From: Rhexocercosporidium sp. MPI-PUGE-AT-0058
Lineage: Eukaryota; Ascomycota; Leotiomycetes; Helotiales
DNA length: 64,000 bases
Direction: 5' to 3'
Assembly (NCBI GenBank): GCA_020746875.1
Contig: JAGTJL010000031.1
Location: 248,001 to 312,000 of the forward strand
Shown piece by piece: positions 16,599 to 27,236 of the stretch. A model generated the notes under the pieces. The model was not told where the DNA came from. It saw only the letters and a program-made list of their open reading frames with translations, and did no database searches. Within the stretch, counting starts at the first letter, position 1; every line of letters begins with the position of its first letter. The position numbers and the translations under genes are program-made.

Positions 16599-16739
16599 TG
16601 TAGTCCGTTTTTGGCGAGGTATGCTCGGATAGTTGTCTTGAATTTGACGTTAGGTGTTAGTCCTCTGCCTAAAGGTTGGGACATTCTGTGTTCTGTGAGT
16701 GATAAGCAAGAGTAGAGCAGAGGACAGCGGTAGTGATTA

Positions 16740-16900
16740 ATAGGAAAAGGGGAGGTAAGAAGAATAGTAAACAAAGAAAGAGTAGTAAAAGAAAAGTAAG
16801 TAGAATAAGAAGTAATAAGAAATAATAAGAAGAAAAAAAAGTAAAGTAAAACAAAGTAACGTAAAACAACGTAAAGTAAAGTAAAGAAAAAAGAAGCAAA
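16740..16900. repeat. Low-complexity AGTAA/GTAAA-rich tract upstream of the 339-aa gene
   Basis: A purine-rich plus strand (pyrimidine-rich on the gene's strand) with many AGTAA, GTAAAGTAAA and AATAAGAAG units. It lies 140-300 nt upstream of the minus-strand gene start, where fungal genes often have CT-rich promoter tracts, so it may be that gene's core promoter. The poly-Phe/Leu open frame here is an artefact of composition. Confidence 0.55.
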
Positions 16901-17172
16901 GGCTTAAAGGTTTTATACCTTATAAGTTAAAGTAAGTGAGCTTCACCTTGTATACTAAATGGACTCAGTCGACTATACCCTCGCAGTCCTCTATTTGAAT
17001 CTATCAATAAACCTTATGATATGATAAGAATTGAAATATTTAATTAGAAATATGATCTAATTATTAAGTGGATACTAACTATGACAATAGTGAGGCATGC
17101 AAACGATCACATTACAGTCCCTGCTGACGAGCGAGTGGGTGAGTGGCATTGATAATATTGTACACTGTGCTA
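16901..17172. other. Intergenic, no gene seen
   Basis: Unique-looking sequence between the pyrimidine tract and the Fot1/pogo insertion, with AT-rich patches. No coding signal or structured RNA recognised. Confidence 0.4.
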
Positions 17173-17174
17173 TA

Positions 17175-17222
17175 AGTCCCTACCCTACCATTCCGATCGC
17201 CCCCTTATTCCGTTCACCTCGC
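17175..17222 (+). repeat. Left terminal inverted repeat of Fot1/pogo element
   Basis: 48 nt starting AGTCCCTACCCTAC and ending GTTCACCTCGC. Aligns with the reverse complement of 18943-18989 with about five substitutions and one single-base indel. Most differences are C/T or G/A transitions, as RIP would produce. Confidence 0.9.
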
Positions 17223-18942
17223 TTAACACACCGCTTTTCTACTTACTTACTTTTAATAATTAATAACTTTTTTATTCTTTTATCGATTTTCTTCATTTTT
17301 AGAATCTGAATTAAGATAATAATAAAGCCGAAATATACTGAAGACGACGTGGTTCTAGCTCTACGTGCGATTGAAAATAGCAAGTCCTTGCGATACGCTG
17401 CAAAACAGTGAGGTATACTACAGTTTACCTTCCAAGGTCGATTTCATAGCACAAATACTTATTAATAAGCTGCTTACAAAAGCTACCCACAATATTAGAA
17501 GAGCGTCTTACGCATTATATTTTGACTCAAGAGACATTAAGGTTCAGTATTACTTATGCGCAAGTGCGGCTTTTTAGGAACCGACTTTACGCACTTTAAG
17601 AGGACTCTATACTGCTCGGAAAACGATGGATACAGCGCTTTTTTAAGCGGAATCTTGTTTTAAGCATTAAGAAAGAATATTCTATTAATTCTGTACGTAT
17701 TAATAACGCAACATCCAATATTATTAAGCCGTAGTTCTAAAAAATGCAGATTCTAGCTATTAAAGCAATTCTACTTAAAAATCGTTAAAATATAAATAAA
17801 GCATAGATTATAAAAAGCTTTAAAATTAATAGCTTAGTTATTAGCTATAAAAACCAACGTTTTATACAGCGGAAACAGCCTGGTTCCCGGAATTAGACCT
17901 CTTTTATTAAATACATCTTTATAACCGACAAGAAAATTACTTTACTTATAATATATAAAGGAAAATCGGTCTACCAATAATAGTTTTTAATAAATATGAA
18001 TTTATTTAAAAAATAGCAGTTTATATTAATAAAAAATGGATAAATAGATAATACTACCGCATTAAAATAACTGAAAAAGGTCTTTATTCCCTAGACGCAA
18101 CCACCTGATCAAAAACCTCGATTGATAATCTTAGACAATTATGGAAGTCATAAGATTACGGAATTTATATAAAAGTGCTTAGAATATAATATATTTTTAT
18201 TATTTTTATTTATACATACGTCGCACGTTTTACAACCGTTGGATTTATCGATTTTCTCTCCTCTTAAAGCAGCTTATCGGAAATACCTTAATCTTTTAGC
18301 ATTAATAACTGATTCTATTTCAATTAGTAAGCGTAATTTCTTAATATATTATTATAAAGCACGGAAAGAGAGCCTGACAAGTATAAATATTAAAGCTAGC
18401 TAGAGATCTACCGGGTCATAGCTAGTAAATATAGTAAAACCACTTATAAGCCGATTACTTTTAGAAAATAATAATTAAGAGCTAGAAAATAGTATTTCTA
18501 AAGACCTTTAAGCTACTAAAGAAGTAAAAGAATCATTAATTATATAATTTACGCTAAAAGTAAGTAAAGAATTCCGATTATAAATCAATACTTTAACTAA
18601 ATCAGTATATAATAACTTTCTAACGCGACGACTACTCTTTAAAAAAGCTATAAAGGCTTTAAACCAAAAGGATTTCGCTCTTAATTAGGCAAAGATAAAG
18701 ATATAGCAATTAAAAGCTAAATTAAATCAATTAAAGCTACGGAAAAAACGGAAAGTTTAAACCAGCCCAAATTCTAAGTTTGCGGATATTTAAGTTATTT
18801 AAAGTGCTTAAATTGCAGCTAAAGAGCAAGATATTATAGCTATTGATTTAAATTCAGCAAAAGATTCTGATTCTAAAAAAGATTATATATAAGTAAAGGC
18901 GTTATAGAGTTATTAAGTGTTTTTTCCGAATAGTAGTAAATT

Positions 18943-18989
18943 GCGAAGTGAACGGAATGGGGGGTGATCGGAATAGTAGGGTGGGGACT
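18943..18989 (-). repeat. Right terminal inverted repeat of Fot1/pogo element
   Basis: 47 nt, on the minus strand AGTCCCCACCCTAC...CACTTCGC. Followed directly by the TA duplication. The ATG at 18948 that could be taken as the start of the following kinase frame lies inside this repeat, so that start is not credible. Confidence 0.9.
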
Positions 18990-19187
18990 TATGTGGTGGT
19001 GTGGCGTTCAACCCGCCCTTATCTTATCAATCTCTACAGTACTGTAAGCACAGCCACAGCTTCGCCACACCTTAGGATCTGTTCGAACAGCATTGGAAAC
19101 ATTCCTAACATCGAGCGTTTGATTTTCGATTCTCGACTTTTGACTTTCAACCTTCAACCTTTATTTGACCAGACTCTCCTCAACTAC

Positions 19188-21257
19188 ATGGGATTCCAAG
19201 AATCATGTCGGGGCCAACGGCACCACAAGGCTGCTGCAGTTGCTGATGTTAACGTTGATGATTATGCTAGACAACATAGTTTGGACTTTGCACTGCGACC
19301 ACAACCACAAGTACAACCAAAAGCACAATTGCAATCGCAGACAAGGCCTCATACTCCTCTCTCTTCCTCTCCTATCCGATCCTCCTCTTGCCCCGCTTTT
19401 CGATTTGCCCCTGCCTCGTCCTCGTCCTCATGCCACCCCCCCTGGACAAAGCTCCAAGCAGATCTCCCACCAACCCTCACAATAAGCACACGGCACAAAC
19501 AACCAGAGTCGGAAGATCAAGATGAAAGGGGCAATAATGAGAAGATACGACATCGGAAACGCGTACGACTAGTAGACTTGTAGGTTCAAATTAGTCGGCT
19601 AGAACTATAGGAATACAAGCGACAGAAGCTGTTGATCTACGGAAATGATAGCAGCTACCAGCCGGAAGAAAACAAGAGATTGAGAAGGAGTAAAGAAAGA
19701 AAAGCAGCAGAAAAATCAGAAGAAAAAGCCAGTTCAGACAAGATATACGAGGAAGTCGACGGAGAGGAGACCAAGCAGCCAAAAAAAACCCTTCTGGATG
19801 TTGCTTGTCTCGGTTAGGTTCTTGGTTCTGGAAGGACTGGTCGTGTCTAACGGTATAAAGTAGACTCGGAAAACATTGCGGTCAAGATTGTTCGTTCGAT
19901 AATTTTTCACAAAATATAAAGTCACTTTCACTCCCCTCGACTCGCTTCTTTTTCTATACTCTTTTACACGACATCCTATTACCCTGATAGTACTGACTTT
20001 ATGTTCATTTAGTTTTTCGGAGTCAACTCTCTTAATCGTGAGCGTCGCGCGCCTACTGGATGATACGTACTACAGCATCGCAAGCTCCAATCCTCGTACC
20101 ACACTTTCATGGGGGAAATTCTTCTCTCCCAAAACTTCAATGATATCATTCGGTCTTCTGTTAATGGTGATTCGAACGAAGAAGACAAACAAACTGCAAT
20201 CCCGGATCATGGCTTGGTCCTGGAACGTTTACGCGGACCTATGTTGCATGAACACCTATCTCAAATAAACACAACCCTAGTCTCCTCGTACCTCATCAAA
20301 CTCCACGAAAGCCTACGGACCACCCTAAAATCCCTCCACCGGTTTGGCATCGTCCATAGCGACATCAAAAACAACAACATCATATTCCGGACCGACTGTG
20401 CCTCGCCTGCCAACTGCTGTGTCATCGACTTCGGCCACGCAGACTTCCAATCGCAGCTCTCTGCTCGGTCCTGGCAAGAGGAATGCGATTCCGACGAAGC
20501 ATCACTGCATGACATATTCCATGAAGTGGAAGCTCAACTCGCTATCAAATTGGGCCTTCAATTTCTCAAATCCAGTCAGATTGATCTATCATCCAAGTCC
20601 TTTTCTCCAGGCACCGAGGATGCGATGAATTTACTGAAGAGATACGACCATCCTTGGAAAGAAGGCAACTATATCGAATCCCTCGTATCCCATCCCAATC
20701 TATCAAACTCTTCATGCCCGTCTCGCTACCCTCCTGAAATTTGCAACTTACGAAGCCTGCGCCTGAACCCCCTCACCAACACAATCCTCTCACTCATCCC
20801 CTCGCCTGAACCCCTCCTGGCACTCTCCCTCATCGACATCCTCCTTAAGGCCTGTCGCTACAGTCAAGCAACTTCTCTCCTGCACGCCCAACTCTCAAAC
20901 CCTTCCTTAGCTCTCCCATTCTTGGCGCGATTCCGCGAACAAAAAATTGGGATATTGATTGAAGGGGGGTATATACTGCAGGCTCGCGTCGCAGCTATCG
21001 AGGCTGCAATGCCGATTTTTTTGCAGGCATATGGAGAAAGCAGTCTTGATTTGTTGTATGCGAGGTATAGGCTTGCGAATGCGTGGAGGATAATGGGGAA
21101 TAAAGAGAGATCAAGAGAGATTTATTGGGAGTTTGAGGGGGGGAAGGGACATGATAGTAGTTCTGATACGGACTCAGAAAATGCGAGTGAGAAAGAAAGA
21201 AATGATGTTGCGAAAGGGGAATTATTAAAGAAGTGGAGGCGTGAGGTTGGATTGTAA
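19188..21257 (+). pseudogene. Protein-kinase-like gene with C-terminal helical repeats, N-lobe hit by RIP-type stops
   Basis: One reading frame runs from at least 19188 to 21257. The N-terminal part (to 19580) is Ser/Gln/Pro-rich, followed by a charged Lys/Glu coiled-coil-like stretch (19640-19790). Then come a glycine-rich loop (VLGSGRTGRV, 19818-19847) and the ATP-lysine strand (IAVKIV). The open 382-codon section 20109-21257 holds the catalytic loop HSDIKNNNIIF (HxDxxxxN) and DFGHA, then a helical C-terminus resembling TPR-type repeats (RVAAIEAAMPIFLQAYG...). Stops interrupt the N-lobe at 19581, 19608, 19815, 19848, 19917, 20010 and 20061; most sit where CAG/CAA or CGA would fit. The 19890-20012 part could instead be an intron (TTTAG acceptor at 20012). 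It lies immediately downstream of the Fot1/pogo element, so RIP may have leaked into it. As it stands no complete kinase can be made; a protein from 20109 would lack the ATP-binding lobe. Confidence 0.7.
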
Positions 21258-21485
21258 GGATAAAAAGGGAATGATAAGCTGCGTATATGTATACTATGTA
21301 CAGATATTAGTAGCCAAATATTCCTTCCATCCTCAACAGGCGGGTTGTGTTGATGCGCGCTAAAGTTCTGGTTATAGATTAAAGAGTAATAGGATGAAGT
21401 AAGGACATTTGTCTGTTCCTGGAGTTCTGGGACTATTCAGGTTGTTAATTCATGTTTCAACAGCCTCTCGGTCTCTCCTCATGTC
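21258..21485. other. Intergenic between kinase and ABC transporter remnants
   Basis: No domain recognised. Reading toward 21486 the sequence may still contain degraded transmembrane-domain DNA of the ABC transporter, but no continuous frame is visible. Confidence 0.35.
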
Positions 21486-22841
21486 ATGATGTTCGCTCTC
21501 AGTCTTCTGGCCATCTACTACTCCGTCGCTGAGCAGTATTGGCCAGCTGCACGAGATTTGAGAAAATTAAAAGCAGTCTCAAACTCAAATATACTCGATC
21601 AATTCATTTCCGTCACTTCAGGCCTGTCCCTATCAAGGCCTTCGGTAGGACTCAATTCTACACCGATAAAATGCATGCTCTCGTGGATGACAATTTGAGG
21701 TCTAAATAGTATCTAGCTCTCATTTCACGATAAATAGACTTTCGACTGGGAGCATTGAGAGTAATGTTTGTCACTGCAGTTGCTATTGTGATTCTATTAG
21801 AGGAAAGCATTGATCCAGCAGCTGCAGGATTTACACTTACCTTCGCCCTACAGTACACAAAAGCTGTGACCGGAATTCTACGAAAAGCAGCGGCAACTAA
21901 AGCTGGTTTCGACGCGGTAGGGAGGGTCACACAATACCTGGAGCTTCCGACAGAATCAGAGTTAGGTGATTCAGCACCTGCCTCTTGGCCAACTGAGGGC
22001 CGGATTGAGGTACGAAATCTAGTAGCTACGTATGATGAGAGCTTTCCACCAGTCCTAAGAGGTTTAAGCTTGTCCATTGCTCCATGGCAGAGGACAGGTA
22101 TTGTTGGACGTACGGGGGCGGGCAAATCTTCTTTAGCAAGCGCAGTCTTCCGCTTCATTGAACCATTGGAGGGCAGTATTAACATAGATGGTCTCGACAT
22201 CTCCGGACTGAAACTGCAAGATCTGCGCAATAGACTCTGTATCATCCCTCAGGATCCCTTCTTGTTCTCCGGAACACTTCGGGACAACCTCAATCTCGAC
22301 GGATCGAGAACTGACGACGAGGTTCATAGTGCTCTAGCACATATCCAGCTCACCCTATCAACACCTGCTGCTTCTAAACGATCACCCGAGCTATATATTC
22401 CTGGGGTGATAGGTTCTGACCAGTGGCCGCGTAATTCGTCAACAAACATATTCCAGGACTTATCCTCACCTGTAAGCGATGGGGGTTTAATCCTCTCTCA
22501 GGGTCAACGACAACTCATATGCCTAGCGCGTGCTATTCTCACTAAGCCAAAAGATTATTCTGCTTGATGAAGCAACTAGCTCAATCAACCTAGAGACTGA
22601 CATGGCAATTCAACGTACTTTACGGACAGAGCTCCCCGACTCAACTCGCGTGGTCATAGCTCATCGCCTGTCCACTATTGCTGATTTCGATAATATCCTT
22701 GTGATTGACCAAGGAAATATTTATGAGTCTGGAAGCCCGGTCGCACTGTTCAAAGCGGGTGGGTTATTTTGGGAATTGATTCGTCAGAGTTCGGATAGGG
22801 AGTCCCTAGAGGCTGTGATGATGAAAAATTGGGAATGCTAG
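21486..22841 (+). pseudogene. ABCC-type (MRP-like) ABC transporter, C-terminal part only, frameshifted
   Basis: Contains the end of transmembrane domain 2 and a full second nucleotide-binding domain. Walker A GRTGAGKSS is near 22108-22134, the Q-loop IIPQDPFLFSGTLRDNL near 22232-22280, the signature LSQGQRQL near 22493-22516, Walker B IILLDEATSS near 22556-22583 and the H-loop IAHRLST near 22656-22675. Such proteins are about 1300-1600 aa vacuolar or plasma-membrane exporters of conjugates and toxins. Here TMD1, NBD1 and most of TMD2 are absent. Lesions: a frame change near 21640, TAG at 21707, TAA at 21731 (TGG and CAA are the likely ancestral codons), and a one-base frame change at about 22548-22556 between signature and Walker B. 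All domains lie on one strand in order, so this is a decayed gene, not introns. Confidence 0.85.
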
Positions 22842-23171
22842 AGGGCATAGTATAGCACGGGGACTATTGACAGCTCTTCTAAAGGATGTGTTGAGTTTGA
22901 GAAGTCTGGAAGAAGAAGGTGGACAGATGGAGAGATGGAGGAGGAGAAGGGAAGGAAGGTTAGAGGTTGCGGCCATTTGTTTTGCTTCTCGAACTGTGGT
23001 GCAAATGCGGCAACGATGTCTTTACATCTATTAATTAGCATTAGACGATACATCTCAATATCAGCAATCACTAACTTACACGTGAAATATTTATTGACAG
23101 TATATGTTATATAATATAAAGTTGGATATACACGGATTATAAAAAAGAGGAAGCTCAGGAGCCACGATCTT
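22842..23171. other. Intergenic, no gene seen
   Basis: Short frames on the minus strand only. AT-rich near 23090-23150. Separates the ABC transporter remnant from the Tc-type remnant. Confidence 0.4.
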
Positions 23172-24110
23172 TTGATTAAAATGCGCGCAGCATGGGCGAT
23201 TACACTAGAGGTATGTTCACCAATAAGGATCTCTACGATTGAACTGCAAGCCAGCTCTCAACCATATACTTCTAATCCTACAAGATGGAATTTGATGCTG
23301 GGGAATAACCCGAACGAGCCTACGGATTTGAGCTCGGTCTTCCCAATGGCGACTTCATCCAATTTGGTTACTGGGGCAGTTTGAAGAAAGGTCTGCTGGC
23401 TGGGGAACGTCTTGCATACGATCTCAAAAGGATGTGCATATCGTGCATTGAACTTGACCAACGAGAATACGAAGTTACTCGCACAGTTTCCCTTGCACAG
23501 CTAGCACTCATCCAGCTCAAGGAAACTGCAGAATGCTTCTTTGCCTTACATGAGGCGCTGTATGATCTAGACTTTCCTGGACACTATCATCACCGCCCGC
23601 ATCAAAACGGTCTCGCTTTCAATAACGGCTATCGTGGGTCCATAAAATTCGGTGTCATCGACGATAACCCTAGTTTCCTCGTCCATCAGAACGGTATCGA
23701 CTGCTTTGGGTGGAAACTATAGTCGCCGCGACAATGACCCTCGATTTATGGACATTTATACGCAGTACCAGACCATTGCTGCCTCGACGGCGCAGAGCGA
23801 TTCTGGGCTCTTTCAACTTAACCTTCAAGATGAAAGCTATCTCCCCTTTGAACGCTTCGAGGCCATCTCGTCCTGGCGGCTTTAATTTCCTTCTTTAGGA
23901 ATGGCGATTTTTGATGTCTAGACTATGTAAGATGTATTTTTGCAAGTGAAGTGCATATCACGTGAGGCGGGTGAACCTCTCCCTTCAGAAGTCGTCTCTG
24001 AGCTACGGAGTAGGACACTTGTCGCCATTAATCGTGCTGAAGGGGCCTCTAGTCTGGCGCGTATGTTCAGCCTGCGGCACGAATTCCCTGACTCATAAAG
24101 TAGGATGCTA
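23172..24110 (+). pseudogene. Tc-toxin A-type (TcdA/TccB-like) C-terminal fragment, broken
   Basis: Three successive plus-strand segments (about 23380-23722, 23730-23885 and 23940-24105) in changing frames resemble the C-terminal pore/translocation part of bacterial insecticidal toxin-complex A subunits: a helix-rich segment ending in the family's conserved Asp-Phe-Pro-Gly-His turn (near 23570-23585), then the Asp-Ser-Gly-Leu-Phe / YLPFE / Ser-Trp-Arg-Leu block (23800-23882), then a Leu-Arg-His-Glu-Phe-Pro block (near 24080-24100). Family members are about 1500-2500 aa; only the last few hundred residues remain and frame changes and stops break them, so no product is expected. Relatives occur sporadically in ascomycetes and are usually attributed to transfer from bacteria. 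The family call rests on motif recognition without a search. GC content is like the neighbouring fungal genes. Confidence 0.65.
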
Positions 24111-26498
24111 CAGCCCAGTCCCAACTCCGCCGTGCCACAGGAGATGGCTAGACATGCGGTTGCCGCTTCGGGTTGCCAGCAGTGTAGGAAAACGCCCAGC
24201 CTCAAACAGCCTGACCCCCTTGGAGGGCGGAGGCAGAGTAAGGGGGCCGCTAGGCTAACGCAAGCGAACCAAATTTTAAACTTAATCAGGACGAGGCAGG
24301 CTGACTATGGTAAAGAAGTAGGCAGAGGCAGGCTGCTGTAGGCTGAACTTGGGCTGGGCAAAGGCATACGCTGGCTGCCAGCAGGTAGATGGATATGCAA
24401 TCAGATTATCTATCGGCGGCTTATTCGGAGGTAAATCTGGTCTATATTACCAGGCTTCTGTTATCTTTTATAAGGGGAACGTTTTTTGTGTGGGCTATTG
24501 AACCTCTTACAGATATCGGGCAGTGTTCTAAACACTGAAGCCTACTGGGAAGTACGAATGAAGACGGAAACTTGGTGCGTCGTCCGAAGATTGAAAAGTG
24601 GAAGATGAGCAGAAGTATGAAGATATCGGAAAGGCACATTTCATTTCAATGCTAGATTGGAAAGAAGTTTTTAGTCTTATATTGTAGGATTTACTATTTG
24701 TTCTCTCACAGGTCGAACACTTCCATCCCCTGAAAAACTAACGATGTCGATACAGAGTAACTAAATCTAACATTCTCTGCTTTTTAAGACTGTTTTACGT
24801 ATAGGGAACTCGCGGTAAGTTTAAGAGGCTTTTGCTGAGCTTGACCCAGAAAGAGGTGCACTAAATATTTATAATCAAAACGGATCGACGCCAAGACCCA
24901 CTCGCTTACGTGCTGGGTGTCTGTTGACTTTGTCACGTGAAACACCAGAAGATCCCATCAACATCGAAAAGTGCCGGTTTGTCATTTTGACAAGGTCTCT
25001 GAAGTTCTGTATCGATAATTTTCGTTTTTTTCATGCTATTGATCTAATATAGATGTTGCGCATACTTAAACGCAATCGACTCGAGAGTGAGGGCGATCTT
25101 GTCCTTGCACCTCATTCTGGCCAGCAAGTTCGATCCAGTGGCAACCATATCCTCGCCTACCTTAAACCAAAGAATATCCAGGGGACAGTGAAGCAGCTGA
25201 TAAGGCTTTTTGTCGGCAGCAGATTACTGCTTGCAAAAGGACTTGCAGCTGCCTTTGCTAGCGCAATGCTTTGAAGCTCGTTTGGTATGCTATAATCACT
25301 ATCCTTTATTTTCTATACACTTAAAATTACTTATAATGTAGTACATCAAGAAGACTATGGCAAAAAATGGCAGAGAATGATGACAGAATGTGACATGGTT
25401 AAAAGGGGTTGTGTAGGTAGGCTTAGAGACAAGGGTCAAGATAGACATGTGGGCTACGCAGGCTGCTGTTCTATTTTACTGATCAAATACCTTAAATGGA
25501 AATAGAAATTCACAGTTCTAGACTGAGAAGTGCCCTTCTGATAGCTGAGTTGCAAGGGGTTCCCCCAGGTTTCCCCAGTCTCAATCGAACAGATTAACGT
25601 TGGCGTCCACGGACTATTGAGCCTTCGAGGTTTATCCAAAACGGCTGCTTATAAATCCTTCGATATCCTCGCACAAGCCTGTTTTTTGTCGGCTGTTTCT
25701 TCTCTCCGCTACCGATTTATTGTTCTTAGAAGAGATTCTTCAGGAAGTATCCCAGATACATGAATACAAGATTATAACCTCGGAATGTTAGGAAACTAAG
25801 TATCAGCTGATATTATATCGTTGCAGATATTTACCTTACCCCTATACCTTACACTCGCTTTAGAACTTCTAATTAGAAGCTCAATGGAAGGTCTCAAACA
25901 AAACAGACCATACCACAGCTGTCTGCCTTGTGATGCCGAGGAGCTCTTTCGCGCCGGGAGCTGCATTCGCACAAGGTTGCAGCTGTTTCCGTCATGTTCT
26001 GGAACATCGATCAAGCAGATAATCTATTATTATCGTATAACTATTAGATTGAACCTGTTAGGCAAATATCACGAATCGCCGAGGCAGCAGGTGATGTTGT
26101 GGCATTCATTGTGAGTTATGATGCCGCGAGCGACCATGCAACCATGGTTGAGCATTGAATGCCCAAGGTCTGGGCTGTGCTGGCATCCAGTAAGTTCATG
26201 AGAGGGGTACAGCAAAAAAATATTAAAGAACGGTTCATTCGTTTCATTGCGAAAAGCCGTTGCGATGCATAAACATTAGTGACCTTGTGGGGAAGCTCAC
26301 GGGCCGCCAACATGTTTCACTCACCAAATCCCTGCCACTCGCATCGATTTCCAGCCATTTGAAGGATTCCACCTCAATGCTATAGATGCTATCAAATTGA
26401 CTTGGACCTCGGCATCTAGACAAGCCTCACTTCCTACCTATTGACTGTGTAATGCTAGTATAAACCACAATTATGATGTTCAAGCATGAGGACAAAGA
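24111..26498. other. 2.4 kb of unique DNA without a confident gene
   Basis: Open frames are short (60-97 codons), overlap on both strands and show no recognised domains. The cleanest is plus-strand 25053-25274 (73 codons, Leu/Lys/Ala-rich, following a T-rich run); function unknown, likely non-coding or a relic. 24280-24390 repeats AGGCTG/GGCTGC phrases. A 14-bp palindrome CTTCTAATTAGAAG lies near 25866-25879. The region could hold more decayed genes whose frames are lost. Confidence 0.4.
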
Positions 26499-26500
26499 AG

Positions 26501-26508
26501 TATATAAG
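26501..26508 (+). promoter_or_regulatory. TATA box of the HsbA-like gene
   Basis: TATATAAG 126 nt upstream of the ATG, followed by a CA-rich leader (repeated CAGCAGCAGCAC, CCAACCAACC) and CACAATGG at the start. A CA-rich leader with TATA is typical of strongly expressed fungal genes. Confidence 0.6.
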
Positions 26509-26633
26509 ACCAGACATCGCCCTTTGGGTTAGCACCATCAGCAGCAGCACATTCACATCATCTGACAATCCAACCACATTCAAAATAACCGAAGTGTTCA
26601 GCAACCAACCAACTTTTATCAACCACCTTCACA

Positions 26634-27236
26634 ATGGAAAAAGTCTACAAGAACCTGTCTGACATCGAGCGGAAGCTCACCAAGAGCAACAAGATCGTTT
26701 CCAAGGGCGAGAAGCTTTCACTGGGAGATGCTATCAAGCTGGGGCGTAAGAGCAACTCGATTGTCTCCACCATCCGAAAGGGAACCGAGGAATACACTGT
26801 TAGTATTCGCACTTCAGCTATTCGTTCACCTTAGCTCATGTGTACACATAGCGTGTTACTCCTTCCGATGACGAGGCCCAGAAGACTTTGGTTGTGATGC
26901 AGAGCGTCGTGGCCTTGACTGAGACTCAACTGACTCTCTTGGTTGGCAATAAACCTACCTTTGATAAACTTCACGTCGCCGGTAAGTTGAACATCCACCT
27001 TTTAATGACGGCTCTTTCTAAGGATGATAGGTCTCGTCAAGAAGAACATCGAGAAGAGCCGAGAGGCCAGCATGGGCCTCTCAAAGCTCATGCTTGAGAA
27101 AGCCCCAGCTCATATCAAGCCTGAGGCTGAAGCTTTGGAGAAGAGACGTGCTGCTGCCTTCACTAAGGCCGTTGACACCTTTGCCAACGCCACTGGAGGA
27201 GAGGACCAGGCTGATGGTGAGGACGATTCCGAATAA
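26634..27236 (+). CDS. HsbA-like (hydrophobic surface-binding/cell-wall mannoprotein family) protein, 166 aa, three exons
   Basis: Exons 26634-26798, 26852-26981 and 27031-27236, with introns of 53 and 49 nt (GTTAGT..CATAG and GTAAGT..GATAG; phases 0 and 1). Total 501 nt, ending in TAA. The all-helical product has the repeated pattern seen in HsbA/galactomannoprotein domains: an I..I...L..L start, IVSTIRKGTEEYT in the middle, VVALTETQLTLLVGNKPTF, and a final helix ending FTKAVDTFAN followed by an acidic tail. HsbA proteins are normally secreted and bind hydrophobic surfaces. This one has no signal peptide at this start (MEKVYKNLSD is hydrophilic), so it may be intracellular or misassigned to the family. 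It is the only intact gene in the central island and has a good promoter. Confidence 0.75.
26799..26851 (+). other. Intron 1 of HsbA-like gene
   Basis: 53 nt, GTTAGT donor, CATAG acceptor, phase 0. An upstream alternative TTAG at about 26834 would put exon 2 out of frame. Confidence 0.8.
26982..27030 (+). other. Intron 2 of HsbA-like gene
   Basis: 49 nt, GTAAGT donor and GATAG acceptor, phase 1, restoring a frame that stays open to the TAA at 27234-27236. Contains two in-frame stops if retained. Confidence 0.85.

Larger units (their letters stand above)
17175..18989 (+). mobile_element. Complete Fot1/pogo (Tc1/mariner superfamily) element, 1815 bp, RIP-inactivated
   Basis: Bounded by TA target duplications (17173-17174 and 18990-18991) and inverted terminal repeats that both begin AGTCCC. 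The interior is a degraded pogo-type transposase: an N-terminal helix-turn-helix-like region at about 17340-17470 (DVVLALRAIENSKSLRYAAKQ), the DDE-region phrase HVLQPLDLSIFSPLKAAYRK near 18225-18285, and a Lys/Arg-rich tail (LKLRKKRKV) near 18735-18765. Numerous TAA/TAG replace Gln codons. Length is typical of Fot1 relatives. No intact transposase, so it is non-autonomous now. Confidence 0.9.

Noticed and set aside
16669..16899. Phe/Leu-rich 76-codon minus-strand frame as a membrane protein
   Set aside because: A translation of a pyrimidine-rich simple-sequence tract; likely promoter of the 339-aa gene.
18948..19583. 211-codon frame as a separate gene starting at 18948
   Set aside because: Its ATG lies inside the Fot1/pogo terminal repeat; the rest is in the same frame as the kinase and is its N-terminal part.
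23918..24205. 95-codon minus-strand frame
   Set aside because: Antisense to the recognisable Tc-type C-terminal block.
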